Assembly (NCBI RefSeq): GCF_003325375.1
Contig: NZ_CP030862.1
Coordinates: 499,501-563,500, forward strand
Source: Streptomyces globosus
Lineage (GTDB): Bacteria > Actinomycetota > Actinomycetes > Streptomycetales > Streptomycetaceae
Direction: 5' to 3'
DNA length: 64,000 nucleotides
The position numbers and the translations under genes were made by a program. The notes below the pieces were generated by a model. It saw only the letters and a program-made list of their open reading frames with translations. It searched no databases and was not told where the DNA came from. Shown here piece after piece: positions 1 through 6,664 of this stretch (positions are counted from its first letter, which is position 1; every line of letters starts with the position of its first letter).

Positions 1-1384
1 CGAACTTCGGGTTGTCCGAGGAAGGGTCGATGCCGGTGGCGCCGGCCACCAGCGCTGCCGAGAAGCCTGCCCTCTCGTCCTTGTCGAGCCCGGGGGAGTA
101 GTGGACGGCGTTGCCGTGCTCGTTCGCCTGCAGGACCACCTCCCAGTTCCGCTCCATGAGGTGCTTCATCCGGTCCTCGTCCTTCAGGTACGAAGCCGAC
201 GCCTCCGGGTTGTGGCTCATCACACCGAGCAGCCCGTCCATCGGGTCGTTGGCGAACCAGCCGGTCCGCTCCCCGCTGTACGCGCCGCCCTTCATGACCC
301 AGATGTCGTCCCTGTCCTTCTCCGCCTTCATGATGTCGTCGCCGACGTCGTGCAGGAACTGCTTCGAGTAGTCGCCCCCGCCCTGGCTCATCAGCGTGAC
401 CAGGGACTGGTAGCCGTACACCTTCTCCAGTCGCGTGTCCGTGAAGGAGGTGTTGCGGCGCTCCAGTCCCTCCTTCTGCATGTCTGCCCGGAACTTCTTG
501 TACGTCTCCGAGTTCGGGTCCTTCGTCGCCGAGGCGAGCGTCGCCCCCAGGCCCTTCTGGAGATCCGTGTAGTCCCCCTTGTTCGCGGGGTTCCTGACGT
601 GGATCTCGTCGCTGAGCCGGTTCGTCAGCTCGATCGTGCCCTTCGCACCCAGCCCGTTGATGAACACCTGGCTGAACTCGGGCTTGCCCGAGTTGTCGCG
701 GAAGGACCGCTGGAGCTCCGCCATCTCGGCAGGCGGGATCTTCTCGCCCCCGGCCAGGCGCGTGGCGATGCTCTCGGCGTTCCGCGCCTCGTACACCTCG
801 ACGTCGCCCTGCGCCGCACCGTTGAAGCCCGTGCCCAGCGTGGTGTCGTTCTTGTCGCCGTAGCCGTCCGCGCAGGCCGCCTCCAGTGCGATCTTCACAC
901 CCTGGTCGGCGTCGTCCAGAGCTCGGACCGCGCTGTCGATGTGCTGTGTCCAGGCGTTCTCGGTGTTCTTCAGGTCCGGATCATGCCGGGCCGCGTTCGC
1001 CGTGGCCGCGTCCACCTTCGCGTAGTCGAAGCTGCACCGGCCCTGGTCGGAGACCTTCATACCGGCCTTCACCGCGTCGTCGCGGGCCGACTCGACCTTC
1101 TTCTTCAGGTCGGTGAACTGCTCGTGCGCGTCACGCAGTAGTCCGGCGATGGCCTTCGCCTGTGTCTGCGCGGCCGTGTACTCGTAGCGGGTGCCCGCGA
1201 AGTTGGTGTGGGCTGCACCGGCGCTCACACCGGTCCACGCCTGCCCGCCCATGGTGATCTTCTGGACGCTGTCGCGATAGCGTTCCTCGACCTTCTTGAA
1301 CTCACCGGCCATCGCATCCCATTTGGTCGCGGCAGTGAGCAGATGTCCGAAGTCCGTCGTCATGACCTCGTGATACGTCAACAC
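1..1384 (-). CDS. WXG100-like T7SS-associated protein, 3' end outside window
   Basis: The frame stays open on the minus strand from a GTG at 1384 to the window edge, giving about 461 residues with the C-terminus missing. The N-terminus reads VLTYHEVMTTDFGHLLTAATKW and continues with the helical, charged pattern and a WTG turn (GGQAWTGVSAG) typical of WXG100-type helical hairpins. A GGGGG tract lies just upstream of the GTG; an internal ATG at 1363 is the alternative start. The rest is hydrophilic and mostly helical, with no signal peptide or membrane segment. It follows the gene at 1399-1833 by 14 bp, so the two are probably co-transcribed. Related Streptomyces proteins are taken to be type VII secretion substrates or polymorphic-toxin N-domains. 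No toxin domain is visible in the part present, so function is not assigned. Confidence 0.7.
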   Translation of the reverse strand, partial: MLTYHEVMTTDFGHLLTAATKWDAMAGEFKKVEERYRDSVQKITMGGQAWTGVSAGAAHTNFAGTRYEYTAAQTQAKAIAGLLRDAHEQFTDLKKKVESARDDAVKAGMKVSDQGRCSFDYAKVDAATANAARHDPDLKNTENAWTQHIDSAVRALDDADQGVKIALEAACADGYGDKNDTTLGTGFNGAAQGDVEVYEARNAESIATRLAGGEKIPPAEMAELQRSFRDNSGKPEFSQVFINGLGAKGTIELTNRLSDEIHVRNPANKGDYTDLQKGLGATLASATKDPNSETYKKFRADMQKEGLERRNTSFTDTRLEKVYGYQSLVTLMSQGGGDYSKQFLHDVGDDIMKAEKDRDDIWVMKGGAYSGERTGWFANDPMDGLLGVMSHNPEASASYLKDEDRMKHLMERNWEVVLQANEHGNAVHYSPGLDKDERAGFSAALVAGATGIDPSSDNPKF

Positions 1385-1398
1385 GGCTGCCCCGCCCC

Positions 1399-1833
1399 CT
1401 AGATCCCGTTCAACTTCGAGTCCGGAGCGGGCTTCACCAGATTGAACCCCTCGCCGGTCGTGATGTCGTTGCGCAGGAACATGTTCGACGTACCGCGCAA
1501 GGCGGTCTTCTCGGATGCCAGCCTGCCCATCAACCCGGTCACCTGCCGGTCCCAGGTTTCCAGCACCTTCTTCAGACCGGCTGCGGTGCTCCACCCGTCG
1601 AAGGCCTTCACCGTGCCGTTCGACGCCTCGTCCGCGTGGTCCCCGGCCTTCTTGGTGCTCGGTTCCAGGTCGTTCTCGATGGTGTTCGCCGCGGTCTTCT
1701 TCTCGGCGGGCGTCGACCCGAAGTCCTGGGCGCCGGGAAGGAGAGGCCCGGACGGCGGCGCGGAGTTCAGCCGCATGGACCCGTGCTCGGATGAGGTGGC
1801 CGGCGGCTGGCGCCAGTCCTGTTCGAAACCCAT
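1399..1833 (-). CDS. Small hydrophilic protein paired with the WXG100-like gene
   Basis: This 144-residue protein starts MGFEQDWRQPPATSSE and ends PAPDSKLNGI. The ATG at 1833 has a GGGGGG Shine-Dalgarno tract about 5 bp upstream. After a Pro/Ser-rich N-terminus of about 45 residues comes a helical region rich in Lys, Glu and Ala (residues about 45-125) containing a central GW (DGWSTAAGLKKVLETW), reminiscent of a WXG100-type chaperone or partner. There is no signal peptide. It is the first gene of a two-gene minus-strand unit, and I infer that it partners the larger downstream protein in secretion or folding. I do not recognise a named family. Confidence 0.65.
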   Translation of the reverse strand: MGFEQDWRQPPATSSEHGSMRLNSAPPSGPLLPGAQDFGSTPAEKKTAANTIENDLEPSTKKAGDHADEASNGTVKAFDGWSTAAGLKKVLETWDRQVTGLMGRLASEKTALRGTSNMFLRNDITTGEGFNLVKPAPDSKLNGI

Positions 1834-1875
1834 GGTGTCCCCCCGTCGGCCCTCTTTGCCGACGTCTGTCTTTGC

Positions 1876-1904
1876 CGTCGCGTTCGCAACGGAACGCGAC
1901 GCTA
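1876..1904 (-). promoter_or_regulatory. Probable promoter and leader hairpin of the WXG100-like pair
   Basis: On the minus strand a -10-like TAGCGT (complement 1899-1904) is followed at once by a perfect 10-bp inverted repeat, CGTCGCGTTC/GAACGCGACG (1876-1885 and 1892-1901) with a 6-nt loop. It lies about 45 bp upstream of the ATG at 1833, so the hairpin would form at the start of the transcript. No good -35 was seen. Confidence 0.35.
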
Positions 1905-2106
1905 CCAGGGGGTGTGGGCGGGCTCCGGGCTTCCGGAGAAACAGCCGCAAAGATGTCCGGAACCGGACAGTACAGTCCCCCATTTGGCGTGTTGTCGCAG
2001 GTGAGACATATGGGGGGAGGGGAGTCCGACTGCTCCGGGGGCGGGTGCGGGGTGGGGCGTTTATCGTGGGCTGACGGGATCGGGGGGCCGGCCCGAGGAG
2101 TGTGCA

Positions 2107-3657
2107 GTGCACCGTGCCCGCACCGGCGCCGTGGTCGGCGCAGCCTGCCTGCTCGCCCTCGCCGTACTGCCCGCCGACCCGCAGCGCCCGGCCCCCGCGG
2201 CGACGCCCGCCGCGTCCCGGATCCGGTGGGGTCCCTGCCCCGGGCAGCCCGTGCCGGACGGCATGCGCTGCGGGTCCCTCGCGGTGCCCCTCGACCACGC
2301 CGACCCCGCCAAGGGCACCATCGACCTCGCCCTCGCCTCCATCCCCGCCAGCGGACCGCGTGCGCAACGCCTCGGGTCGCTGCTCCTCAACTTCGGCGGG
2401 CCGGGCGCCCCCGGCGTCGAGGGTCTCGCCGCCGACGCCAAGGCCTTCGCCGACCTCGGCGAGCGGTACGACCTCGTCTCCTTCGACCCCCGAGGCGTCG
2501 GCCGCAGCGCCCCCGTCACCTGCGGGGGCTCCATGGCACCCGACCCCGGAGCGGCCCGCGGCGACGCCGCCGCGCAACTGGCGGCGCTGCGTGCCGTCGT
2601 CGAACGCTGCGAGCGCGCCTCGGGCCGGGTCCTGCCGTACATCGGCACCGTGCACGTCTCCCGCGACATGGACCTCATCCGCCGCGCCCTCGGCGAGGCG
2701 AAGCTGAACTACCTCGGCTTCTCGTACGGGACCCGCCTCGGCGCCGTCTACGCCGCCCAATACCCGCACCGTGTCGGCCGGATGGTCCTCGACGGCGTCG
2801 ACACCCTCGTCGAGACGCTGACCGAGCAGGCGCTCGTCTCCGCCGAGGGCCAGCAGCGGGCGCTGGAGAACTTCCTCGCCTGGTGCACCCGCCGGGCCGA
2901 AGGCTGCGTGTACGGGACGAACACCCGCGCCGCCAAGGAGCGCGCCGACAGCCTCGTCGCCTACCTCGACGTACATCCCCTCGTCGATGCCGACGGGGCC
3001 GTCTTCACCGGCCAGCACGCCGTCACCGCCATCGCCGCCGCACTGTACTCCCGTACGTCGTGGCCGGCGCTCGCCGACGCTCTGGCAGGGGTCGAACGCC
3101 ACGACGACCCCACCGGCCTCCTGCGCCTCGCGACCCCTGCCGAGAGCATCCCGGCCGACCTCGAAGCCGAGCCCGAGCCCGAGCCCGACCCCGACCCCGT
3201 CCCCGTCCCGATGGACAACGCCGAGGCCGCCATGGCTGCCGTGAACTGCGCGGACGACCCCGACCGCGGCAATGACAAGGCCGCGCCCGCCGTCGTCGAG
3301 CGGCGGATCGCCGGACTGCGGGACCGGTTCCGCCAGGCCTCGCGCATCTTCGGGCCGCGCCAACTCGGCACGGTCCTGGCGTGCTACGGCCGGCCCGCGG
3401 GCACCGACTTCCTCCGGAAGATCGACCACCCGGGAGCCCCGCGCATGCTGCTGATCGGCACCCGCGGCGACCCGGCCACCCCGTACCGGTGGACGGAGGA
3501 GACGGCACAGCGCCTGGGGTCGGCGGTCGTCCTGGACTACAAGGGCGACGGGCACACCGCCTACACGGCGTCCGCGTGCGTCCGTGCGTACGCGGACGCG
3601 TTCCTGGTGGACGGCGAATTGGCGTCGGGGACGCGGTCGTGCCCGGGGGCGGAGTAG
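2107..3657 (+). CDS. Secreted alpha/beta hydrolase, tripeptidyl-aminopeptidase (TAP) type
   Basis: 516 residues. The GTG at 2107 has GAGGAG about 7 bp upstream. An N-terminal signal-like segment (residues 8-24, AVVGAACLLALAVL) precedes a mature start near the AATPAAS stretch. The alpha/beta-hydrolase core shows NFGGPGAPG (about 95-103), FDPRGVGRS (126-134) and the nucleophile elbow GFSYG with Ser206. A C-terminal TAP-like part carries the likely acid Asp455 (GTRGDPATP) and His483 (GDGHTAY). In the family these enzymes release tripeptides from protein N-termini outside the cell; the substrate here is unknown. An unusual acidic Glu-Pro/Asp-Pro run lies near residue 355. It appears to be monocistronic. 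Confidence 0.9.
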   Translation: MHRARTGAVVGAACLLALAVLPADPQRPAPAATPAASRIRWGPCPGQPVPDGMRCGSLAVPLDHADPAKGTIDLALASIPASGPRAQRLGSLLLNFGGPGAPGVEGLAADAKAFADLGERYDLVSFDPRGVGRSAPVTCGGSMAPDPGAARGDAAAQLAALRAVVERCERASGRVLPYIGTVHVSRDMDLIRRALGEAKLNYLGFSYGTRLGAVYAAQYPHRVGRMVLDGVDTLVETLTEQALVSAEGQQRALENFLAWCTRRAEGCVYGTNTRAAKERADSLVAYLDVHPLVDADGAVFTGQHAVTAIAAALYSRTSWPALADALAGVERHDDPTGLLRLATPAESIPADLEAEPEPEPDPDPVPVPMDNAEAAMAAVNCADDPDRGNDKAAPAVVERRIAGLRDRFRQASRIFGPRQLGTVLACYGRPAGTDFLRKIDHPGAPRMLLIGTRGDPATPYRWTEETAQRLGSAVVLDYKGDGHTAYTASACVRAYADAFLVDGELASGTRSCPGAE

Positions 3658-3837
3658 GGGTGGGGAGGAGGCGGCGGGGTCGGTGGCGTGACGCGGGACG
3701 CACGGCTGCGGGAGCCGATGGGTCGGAGCCGAGGCTCAGCGGCGGGGGGCGGTGTGGGCGGGGGCCGATGGGTCGGGGTCGGGGGTGTGTCTGGGGGTGT
3801 CCCGGGCAGTTGATGGTGTCCGGGGCGTGCCGGTCCC
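3658..3837. other. Non-coding, GC-rich spacer
   Basis: This segment downstream of the hydrolase gene is G-rich and low in complexity. Open frames across it lack ribosome-binding sites and show no recognisable protein. I see no terminator with a T-tract. Confidence 0.5.
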
Positions 3838-3894
3838 TCAAGGGCGCGCCCGTTGGGCGCGTCGCTGCGCGATGGCCCTTCGGGCCACCCTTGA
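3838..3894. repeat. Perfect four-helix palindromic element (cloverleaf-like)
   Basis: All 57 bases are accounted for by nested palindromes. The outer stem is TCAAGGG (3838-3844) with CCCTTGA (3888-3894). Inside are CGCGCCC-GTT-GGGCGCG (3845-3861), TCGC-TGC-GCGA (3862-3872) and TGGCCC-TTC-GGGCCA (3873-3887). Every loop is 3 nt, and no unpaired base separates the helices, so as RNA or extruded DNA it would form a four-way junction. It is not a tRNA: it lacks the T-loop and anticodon geometry. I believe similar sequences recur between genes in other Streptomyces, but this was not checked. Confidence 0.85.
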
Positions 3895-4063
3895 CCGACC
3901 GACCCGCCCCGGAGGCATTTTTTCTGCCGGGACGCCCCCAGGGGAACGGCCAGGGGGTACGTGGACCATTCAGGGCCATCAGAGCCCCTGCTCTCCCGCC
4001 CCGCGGGCCCCTTTCACCTCACCGGCATCAGCAGACCCGTCGGCGGGAGCAGGGTGGGCCGTG

Positions 4064-4218
4064 ACGTAGCGAAACGACGTCCAGAGCATCATCCGGAGAC
4101 AGGAGCGCGTCGGATCGCTACGTGGGCGCCCTCGGCTCGGCGCCCGGCGGCCGTCAGGGGCCGGGGCGCGCGGCAGATCGCTACAGGGGCGCTGTCAGTC
4201 CGGCGGCTGGCCGCCGGA
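4064..4218. repeat. Cluster of hairpins and a diverged direct repeat
   Basis: CGTAGCG near 4065 faces CGCTACG near 4117 as an inverted repeat. The motif GATCGCTAC followed by a G-rich GGGCGC tract occurs at about 4114 and again at about 4177. GGGCGCC/GGCGCCC (4124-4130 and 4139-4145) and TCCGGCGGC/GCCGCCGGA (4199-4207 and 4210-4218, 2-nt loop) are perfect hairpins. Together with the element at 3838 this looks like a composite of intergenic palindromic units rather than coding sequence. Confidence 0.5.
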
Positions 4219-4701
4219 GGTGGAGGGCGGGATGCTAGCTGGGGCGCTTCAGGTCCACCGCAGCAGCCAGCAGGGTGCAGCCAGCCGCTGAACTGACGGC
4301 CCCGGTGGCGACTGCCGCCCCGCCCCAGCCGCTGAGCGCGTTGTGGCAAACCGGATCTTGTTCGAGCGGCAGCGGTTGATCATCTGGACGCCGAGCAGAT
4401 CCTCGCCCATGCCCGGCCGCCACACCGGCGGCCTCTCGCCAGCCCCCGCGCCGGAGCCGCCCGATCCCACGGCAGCTGCCATCTCACCACCAGACGGCAC
4501 GGAAACCGGCGTATCCACCGGGCTCTCCTCGGCCGGCACCGACACGAGCTCCTCCCGCCCTACCCGGGACCGCTCGACTCGCTCGCGTGCGGCATCCACC
4601 TCGGCCGGGCCTGCTCCGGGGCCATGTCGGACCCGCCCGCTGAAGGCTTCGGGGTCTGGTGCTTGCGAGGGCTTCGCCGGGCGGCACAGCCCCGCGTGAT
4701 T
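4219..4701. other. About 480 bp without a convincing gene
   Basis: Open frames exist on both strands, for example 4249-4707 on the minus strand, but none has a good ribosome-binding site, recognisable motifs or a convincing start. The stretch could hold a decayed gene; I see nothing I can name. Confidence 0.4.
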
Positions 4702-4760
4702 CCACAACCGGATTATCTATCCGGTTGTGGTACTGTCGCCAATAAGTGGATGGCCTATCC
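4702..4760. promoter_or_regulatory. Operator region of the SDR gene, predicted TetR sites
   Basis: A perfect 12-bp inverted repeat, CCACAACCGGAT/ATCCGGTTGTGG (4702-4713 and 4719-4730, 5-bp spacer), contains GGAT-TATCT-ATCC (4710-4722). A second GGAT-GGCCT-ATCC lies at 4748-4760, 24 bp before the SDR start. The same GGAT-N5-ATCC motif recurs in front of the neighbouring TetR gene. A possible -10, TACTGT, is at 4731-4736. Size and symmetry fit a TetR-family dimer site. Confidence 0.65.
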
Positions 4761-4783
4761 GAATCACTGGGCTGGAGGAACGT

Positions 4784-5674
4784 ATGGGGAAGACGGCTGT
4801 GGTCACGGCCGGGACCGCCGGCATCGGCCTGGAGACCGCTCTGGGGCTGGCTGCCGCCGGATTCTCGGTCACCGTGGTCGGGCGCAGTGCCGAGCGGGGC
4901 GCCCGGGCGGTCGAGCGGATCGGCGCGGTGAACCCGGCGGGTTCTGCCCGGTTCCTGCCCGCCGACCTCGGCTCGCTCGACGGCGTGCGCGCGCTCGCCG
5001 ACCGGATAGCCGGCGACCACGCCGCCTCCGGCGAACCGCTGGCCGTGCTGGTGAACAACGTCGGGGCGATGTTCGCGGATCGACAGGAGCTGGACGGTGT
5101 GGAGGCGTCGTTCGTCGTCAACCACCTTTCGCCGTACCTGCTGACGGAACTGCTGCTGCCCACGCTCACGGCCGGTGCGCCGAGCAGGATTGTGAACGTG
5201 ACCTCGGGTGCGGTCGGTGTCGCCAAGCGGGTGTTCGACGCCGTCGAGCCGCCCGGCGGCTACTACGGCTTCCACTGGTATGGCCGCGCCAAGCTCGCGA
5301 ACCTCGCCTACACGCTCGACCTGGCGTCACGGCTCGACGGCTCGGGCGTCTCGGTCTTCGCCGCCGACCCCGGAGGCGCCGCGACCGACATGACCAACGG
5401 CACCCTGTCCGACCCGAAGATCGTCTCACCGGCCCTGCGGCTGCTGTGGCCGCTGGTGCGCCGCACGTTCGAACGCTCCACCGCGGGCCCGGCATCCGAG
5501 GCGGCGAAGTCCTCCATCGCCGCCGCCACTGACGAGTCCCTGGCAGGCCGGACGGGCATCGTCATCGGCGCCACCGCACGCCCGGCAACGCCGTTGCGCG
5601 CGGCCACCGACCCCCGCGTCGCCGATGCCGTGCGCCGACTCAGCCGGCAGCACGCGCCCCTCGTGGCGCCCTGA
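4784..5674 (+). CDS. Short-chain dehydrogenase/reductase
   Basis: 296 residues. The ATG at 4784 has GGAGGA 5 bp upstream. The classical SDR pattern is complete: nucleotide loop TAGTAGIG (8-15), NNVG (91-94), Asn113, Ser141, and the catalytic Tyr166-x3-Lys170 (YGRAK), then PGGAATDM after the sheet as in retinol-dehydrogenase-like SDRs. An Arg (GRSAERG) after beta-2 suggests NADP(H) preference. It is expected to be a cytosolic oxidoreductase; the substrate cannot be read from sequence. It is followed 68 bp later by a TetR gene on the same strand, and shared operators suggest that the regulator controls it, so the substrate may be linked to the inducer. Confidence 0.88.
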   Translation: MGKTAVVTAGTAGIGLETALGLAAAGFSVTVVGRSAERGARAVERIGAVNPAGSARFLPADLGSLDGVRALADRIAGDHAASGEPLAVLVNNVGAMFADRQELDGVEASFVVNHLSPYLLTELLLPTLTAGAPSRIVNVTSGAVGVAKRVFDAVEPPGGYYGFHWYGRAKLANLAYTLDLASRLDGSGVSVFAADPGGAATDMTNGTLSDPKIVSPALRLLWPLVRRTFERSTAGPASEAAKSSIAAATDESLAGRTGIVIGATARPATPLRAATDPRVADAVRRLSRQHAPLVAP

Positions 5675-5713
5675 CCCGCCAGGCCCGGCCCGGCACGGGC
5701 GGCGGGGCCATCC

Positions 5714-5735
5714 GGATGAGCTATCCAATTAGTAT
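5714..5735 (+). promoter_or_regulatory. TetR autoregulatory operator and leaderless promoter
   Basis: GGAT-GAGCT-ATCC (5714-5726) repeats the motif found twice before the SDR gene. A -10-like TAGTAT (5730-5735) ends 6 bp before the ATG at 5742, and no Shine-Dalgarno is present, so the transcript is probably leaderless. The operator lies in the -35/-10 spacer, where bound repressor would block polymerase. Confidence 0.6.
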
Positions 5736-5741
5736 GTCCCC

Positions 5742-6323
5742 ATGCCGACGACACCACTGCGCAAGGACGCGGCCCGCAACTGGGACCGGATCGTGGCCGT
5801 CGCCCGCGAACTGGTCGACCAGGGCACGCCGTTGCAGCTCAACGACGTCGCCCGCCGCACCGGACTCGGAGTCGGCACCGTCTACCGCCACTTCGCCACG
5901 CCCGAGGCGCTCCTGGAGACCGTCGCCACCCCCCGCCTGGAGGCCCTGACCGCCCACGGCAGGCAGGCGCTGGCCGACACCGACGCCTGGCGGGCGCTGG
6001 AGAGCTTCCTGACCCGCACCGTCGAGGCGCAGGTCACCGACGCCTCCCTGGCGCCGGTTGCCGCCGCTTCCGTCGACGCCCTGCCGCGCACCACGGAACT
6101 CAAGGAGTCCCTGTGGTCGACAGGCAGCGCACTTCTCGACCGGGCCCGCGCGGCCGGGGCGGTCCGTCCCGACCTGGCCGCAGCCGATCTGGTCCCGCTC
6201 ATGTGCGGCATCGCCTACGCCGTACAGGTGCACGGCAGCGCTCCCGCGGACCGGATCGACACCGCGCACCGCTACCTGGCCGCATTGCTCGGCGGCCTGC
6301 GAGCCACACCGACGACGGTGTGA
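5742..6323 (+). CDS. TetR-family transcriptional regulator
   Basis: 193 residues. The N-terminal HTH is clear: RIVAVARELV followed by LQLNDVARRTGLGVGTVYRHF (about residues 17-52), the TetR recognition region. The C-terminal ligand domain is all-helical, with repeated Ala/Leu helices up to residue about 185, and ends ALLGGLRATPTTV. The start is fixed by the leaderless-type promoter. Likely a local repressor of itself and of the SDR gene upstream, through the GGAT-N5-ATCC sites. The ligand is unknown. Confidence 0.9.
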   Translation: MPTTPLRKDAARNWDRIVAVARELVDQGTPLQLNDVARRTGLGVGTVYRHFATPEALLETVATPRLEALTAHGRQALADTDAWRALESFLTRTVEAQVTDASLAPVAAASVDALPRTTELKESLWSTGSALLDRARAAGAVRPDLAAADLVPLMCGIAYAVQVHGSAPADRIDTAHRYLAALLGGLRATPTTV

Positions 6324-6664
6324 GATCCCCTGCCGCAGCTGCCGGGACACACCCGGCATCAACCGACCCCGAGTCGTCGGGTTTCGCTCTCGCCCCCTCT
6401 GTCGGCGCGTCTTCGATTCCGAGAGCTCGGCTCGGCTCCTGCCCTTTCCCCCGCACCCCGCCACACCCCGTCGAAACCGCCCAAATGCCCCTGCCCCGCC
6501 GCCTCCTGGGCGTTCTGTCGGTTGCGGGGTGGAAGACGAGACGAATGGTGTGATGGAAGTGCCGGGGCGGCGGTGAGTCGTCTTGGAATACCTGATAGAC
6601 AGTGAATATTCACGGCTCGACCCGCCGTACAACCTGCCGGCCGCCTTGGGGGGATCGCCGCACT
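6324..6664. other. Spacer with weak hairpin and palindrome before the transglycosylase gene
   Basis: A 7-bp hairpin TGCCGGG/CCCGGCA (6340-6346 and 6352-6358) may end the TetR transcript. A perfect 12-bp palindrome GTGAATATTCAC (6602-6613) lies 52 bp before the start of the next gene, with TTGGAA at 6583-6588 as a possible -35. A leader of this kind before a muralytic gene could hold a c-di-AMP (ydaO-type) riboswitch, but I could not find its conserved blocks. Confidence 0.35.

Noticed and set aside
101..1141. A 346-codon open frame on the plus strand opposite the WXG100-like gene
   Set aside because: It is a product of GC-rich antisense sequence: Arg/Val/Leu-rich, with no motifs or ribosome-binding site. 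The minus-strand frame has the correct third-position bias.
3838..3894. tRNA gene, because of the cloverleaf-like folding
   Set aside because: All loops are 3 nt, and there is no D-loop, anticodon loop or TTCRA T-loop and no junction spacing, so it cannot be a tRNA.
4249..4707. Minus-strand open frame of 152 codons, with alternatives in other frames
   Set aside because: No ribosome-binding site, no recognisable family, low-complexity composition. It would also run through the SDR operator region.
6602..6613. GTGAATATTCAC as a firm operator
   Set aside because: About sixteen perfect 12-bp palindromes are expected by chance in 64 kb, so this one alone is weak evidence; kept only as a note in the spacer.
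6324..6664. c-di-AMP (ydaO-type) riboswitch before the lytic transglycosylase
   Set aside because: Looked for because such riboswitches precede some Streptomyces muralytic genes. The conserved blocks were not found here, nor in the NlpC/P60 leader at 20255-20431. A covariance-model search would settle it.
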